Positions 21,718-21,939 of a stretch of 21,939 nt of DNA are shown piece after piece. Below the pieces are notes generated by a model. It was not told the origin of the DNA. It saw only the letters and a program-made list of their open reading frames with translations, and did no database searches. How positions within the stretch are numbered: the stretch's first letter is position 1; every line of letters starts with the position of its first letter. The stretch comes from an uncultured Zoogloea sp. (GTDB lineage Bacteria > Pseudomonadota > Gammaproteobacteria > Burkholderiales > Rhodocyclaceae): assembly GCA_937967645.1 (NCBI GenBank), contig CALBTT010000156.1, forward strand, positions 1-21,939. The letters run 5' to 3'. A program made the translations under genes and the position numbers.

Positions 21718-21749
21718 TTGACATGGGGAAATTCAAAATGCACTATACG
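21718..21749 (+). promoter_or_regulatory. Candidate purU promoter
   Basis: A perfect -35 hexamer TTGACA (21718-21723) is followed by ACTATACG (21742-21749). The best -10 options, ACTATA with an 18-base spacer or TATACG with 20, are imperfect, so the -10 is uncertain. On the other strand the same bases read TATAGT and could serve the XRE gene. Confidence 0.4.
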
Positions 21750-21791
21750 AAAAAATGATTCGTTATATGAACTTCCAGCGGAGTTGAGAAC

Positions 21792-21939
21792 ATGTCATCG
21801 AGCCGTCGTTACACCCTCTCACTGTCCTGTCCGGACCGGGTCGGCATCGTTGCCGCGGTGAGTGGCTTCCTGGCCAGCCATCAGGGCTGGATCACCGAGG
21901 CCAACCACCACGCCGACGCGGAGGCAGGGCGCTTCTTCA
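21792..21939 (+). CDS. purU: Formyltetrahydrofolate deformylase, 5' part (window edge)
   Basis: Only the first 49 codons are inside the window. They encode an N-terminal ACT regulatory domain with the PurU pattern YTLSLSCPDRVGIVAAVSGF and GWITEANHHADAEAGRFF. PurU releases formate from 10-formyl-tetrahydrofolate and balances the one-carbon pool; the catalytic formyltransferase-like domain would follow outside the window. The ATG has GGAG at 21780-21783, 8 bases upstream. ACT-domain deformylases are the best match, but the catalytic part is not seen, so a different ACT protein such as a glycine cleavage regulator cannot be fully excluded. Divergent from the XRE-cupin regulator. Confidence 0.85.
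   Translation, partial: MSSSRRYTLSLSCPDRVGIVAAVSGFLASHQGWITEANHHADAEAGRFF

Overview
The window is about 22 kb of very GC-rich, tightly packed chromosomal DNA. Short ATGA/GTGA/TAATG overlaps between genes, a P-II/AmtB pair behind a sigma-54 promoter, LolA-like and beta-barrel envelope proteins, and two CCA-encoded tRNA genes all fit a Gram-negative betaproteobacterium. A member of the Rhodocyclales (Azospira, Thauera or Azoarcus-like) is my best guess, but this is inferred from gene content and style and not from a marker gene.

Layout. (1) 3-4797, + strand: the end of a branched-chain-amino-acid-type (HAAT) ABC importer made of a LivH permease, a fused LivM-LivG permease/ATPase and a LivF ATPase, followed by a hemerythrin-like protein and a MarR regulator. 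(2) 4832-5443, - strand: a YitT-type membrane protein. (3) 5514-8832, + strand: a six-gene, overlapping operon for a modified-peptide (RiPP) metallophore. It has a Cys-repeat precursor (HvfA-like), a DUF692/MNIO iron enzyme (HvfB), a DUF2063 partner (HvfC), a DoxX membrane protein (HvfX), an ECF sigma factor and a 63-residue zinc-finger anti-sigma candidate, behind an ECF-type promoter. It resembles the hvf, gig and bufferin loci linked to copper and gold stress. (4) 9021-11342, + strand: one 773-residue polypeptide joining a cyclic-nucleotide-binding-like domain, an acetate/propionate kinase domain with an eroded N-terminal phosphate loop, and a complete PduL phosphotransacylase. It has its own promoter and terminator. 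(5) 11425-12354, - strand: an AraC regulator, divergent from a + strand four-gene envelope operon (12494-16684: ABC ATPase, FtsX/MacB-type permease, LolA-like periplasmic carrier, outer-membrane barrel). (6) 16752-16949, - strand: tRNA-Gly(GCC) and tRNA-Thr(GGT). (7) 17170-21011, + strand: an NtrC/sigma-54-type control region, a 17-codon leader ORF overlapping glnK, then glnK, amtB and a soluble chemoreceptor-like protein fused to a solute-binding domain. (8) 21042-21644, - strand: an XRE-cupin regulator, divergent from the 5' end of purU, which is cut by the window edge.

How the parts work together. The metallophore operon looks self-regulating: the sigma factor probably reads the promoter in front of the precursor gene, and the small anti-sigma protein restrains it. 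The glnK-amtB-receptor set links ammonium uptake and nitrogen status to a possible sensory output. The ABC/LolA/barrel operon looks like a complete route from the inner to the outer membrane for an unknown hydrophobic cargo.

The strongest candidates for something little described are the sensor-AckA-PduL fusion, the soluble receptor fused to a binding protein beside amtB, the self-contained ABC-LolA-barrel system, and the 10-residue Cys repeats of the metallophore precursor.
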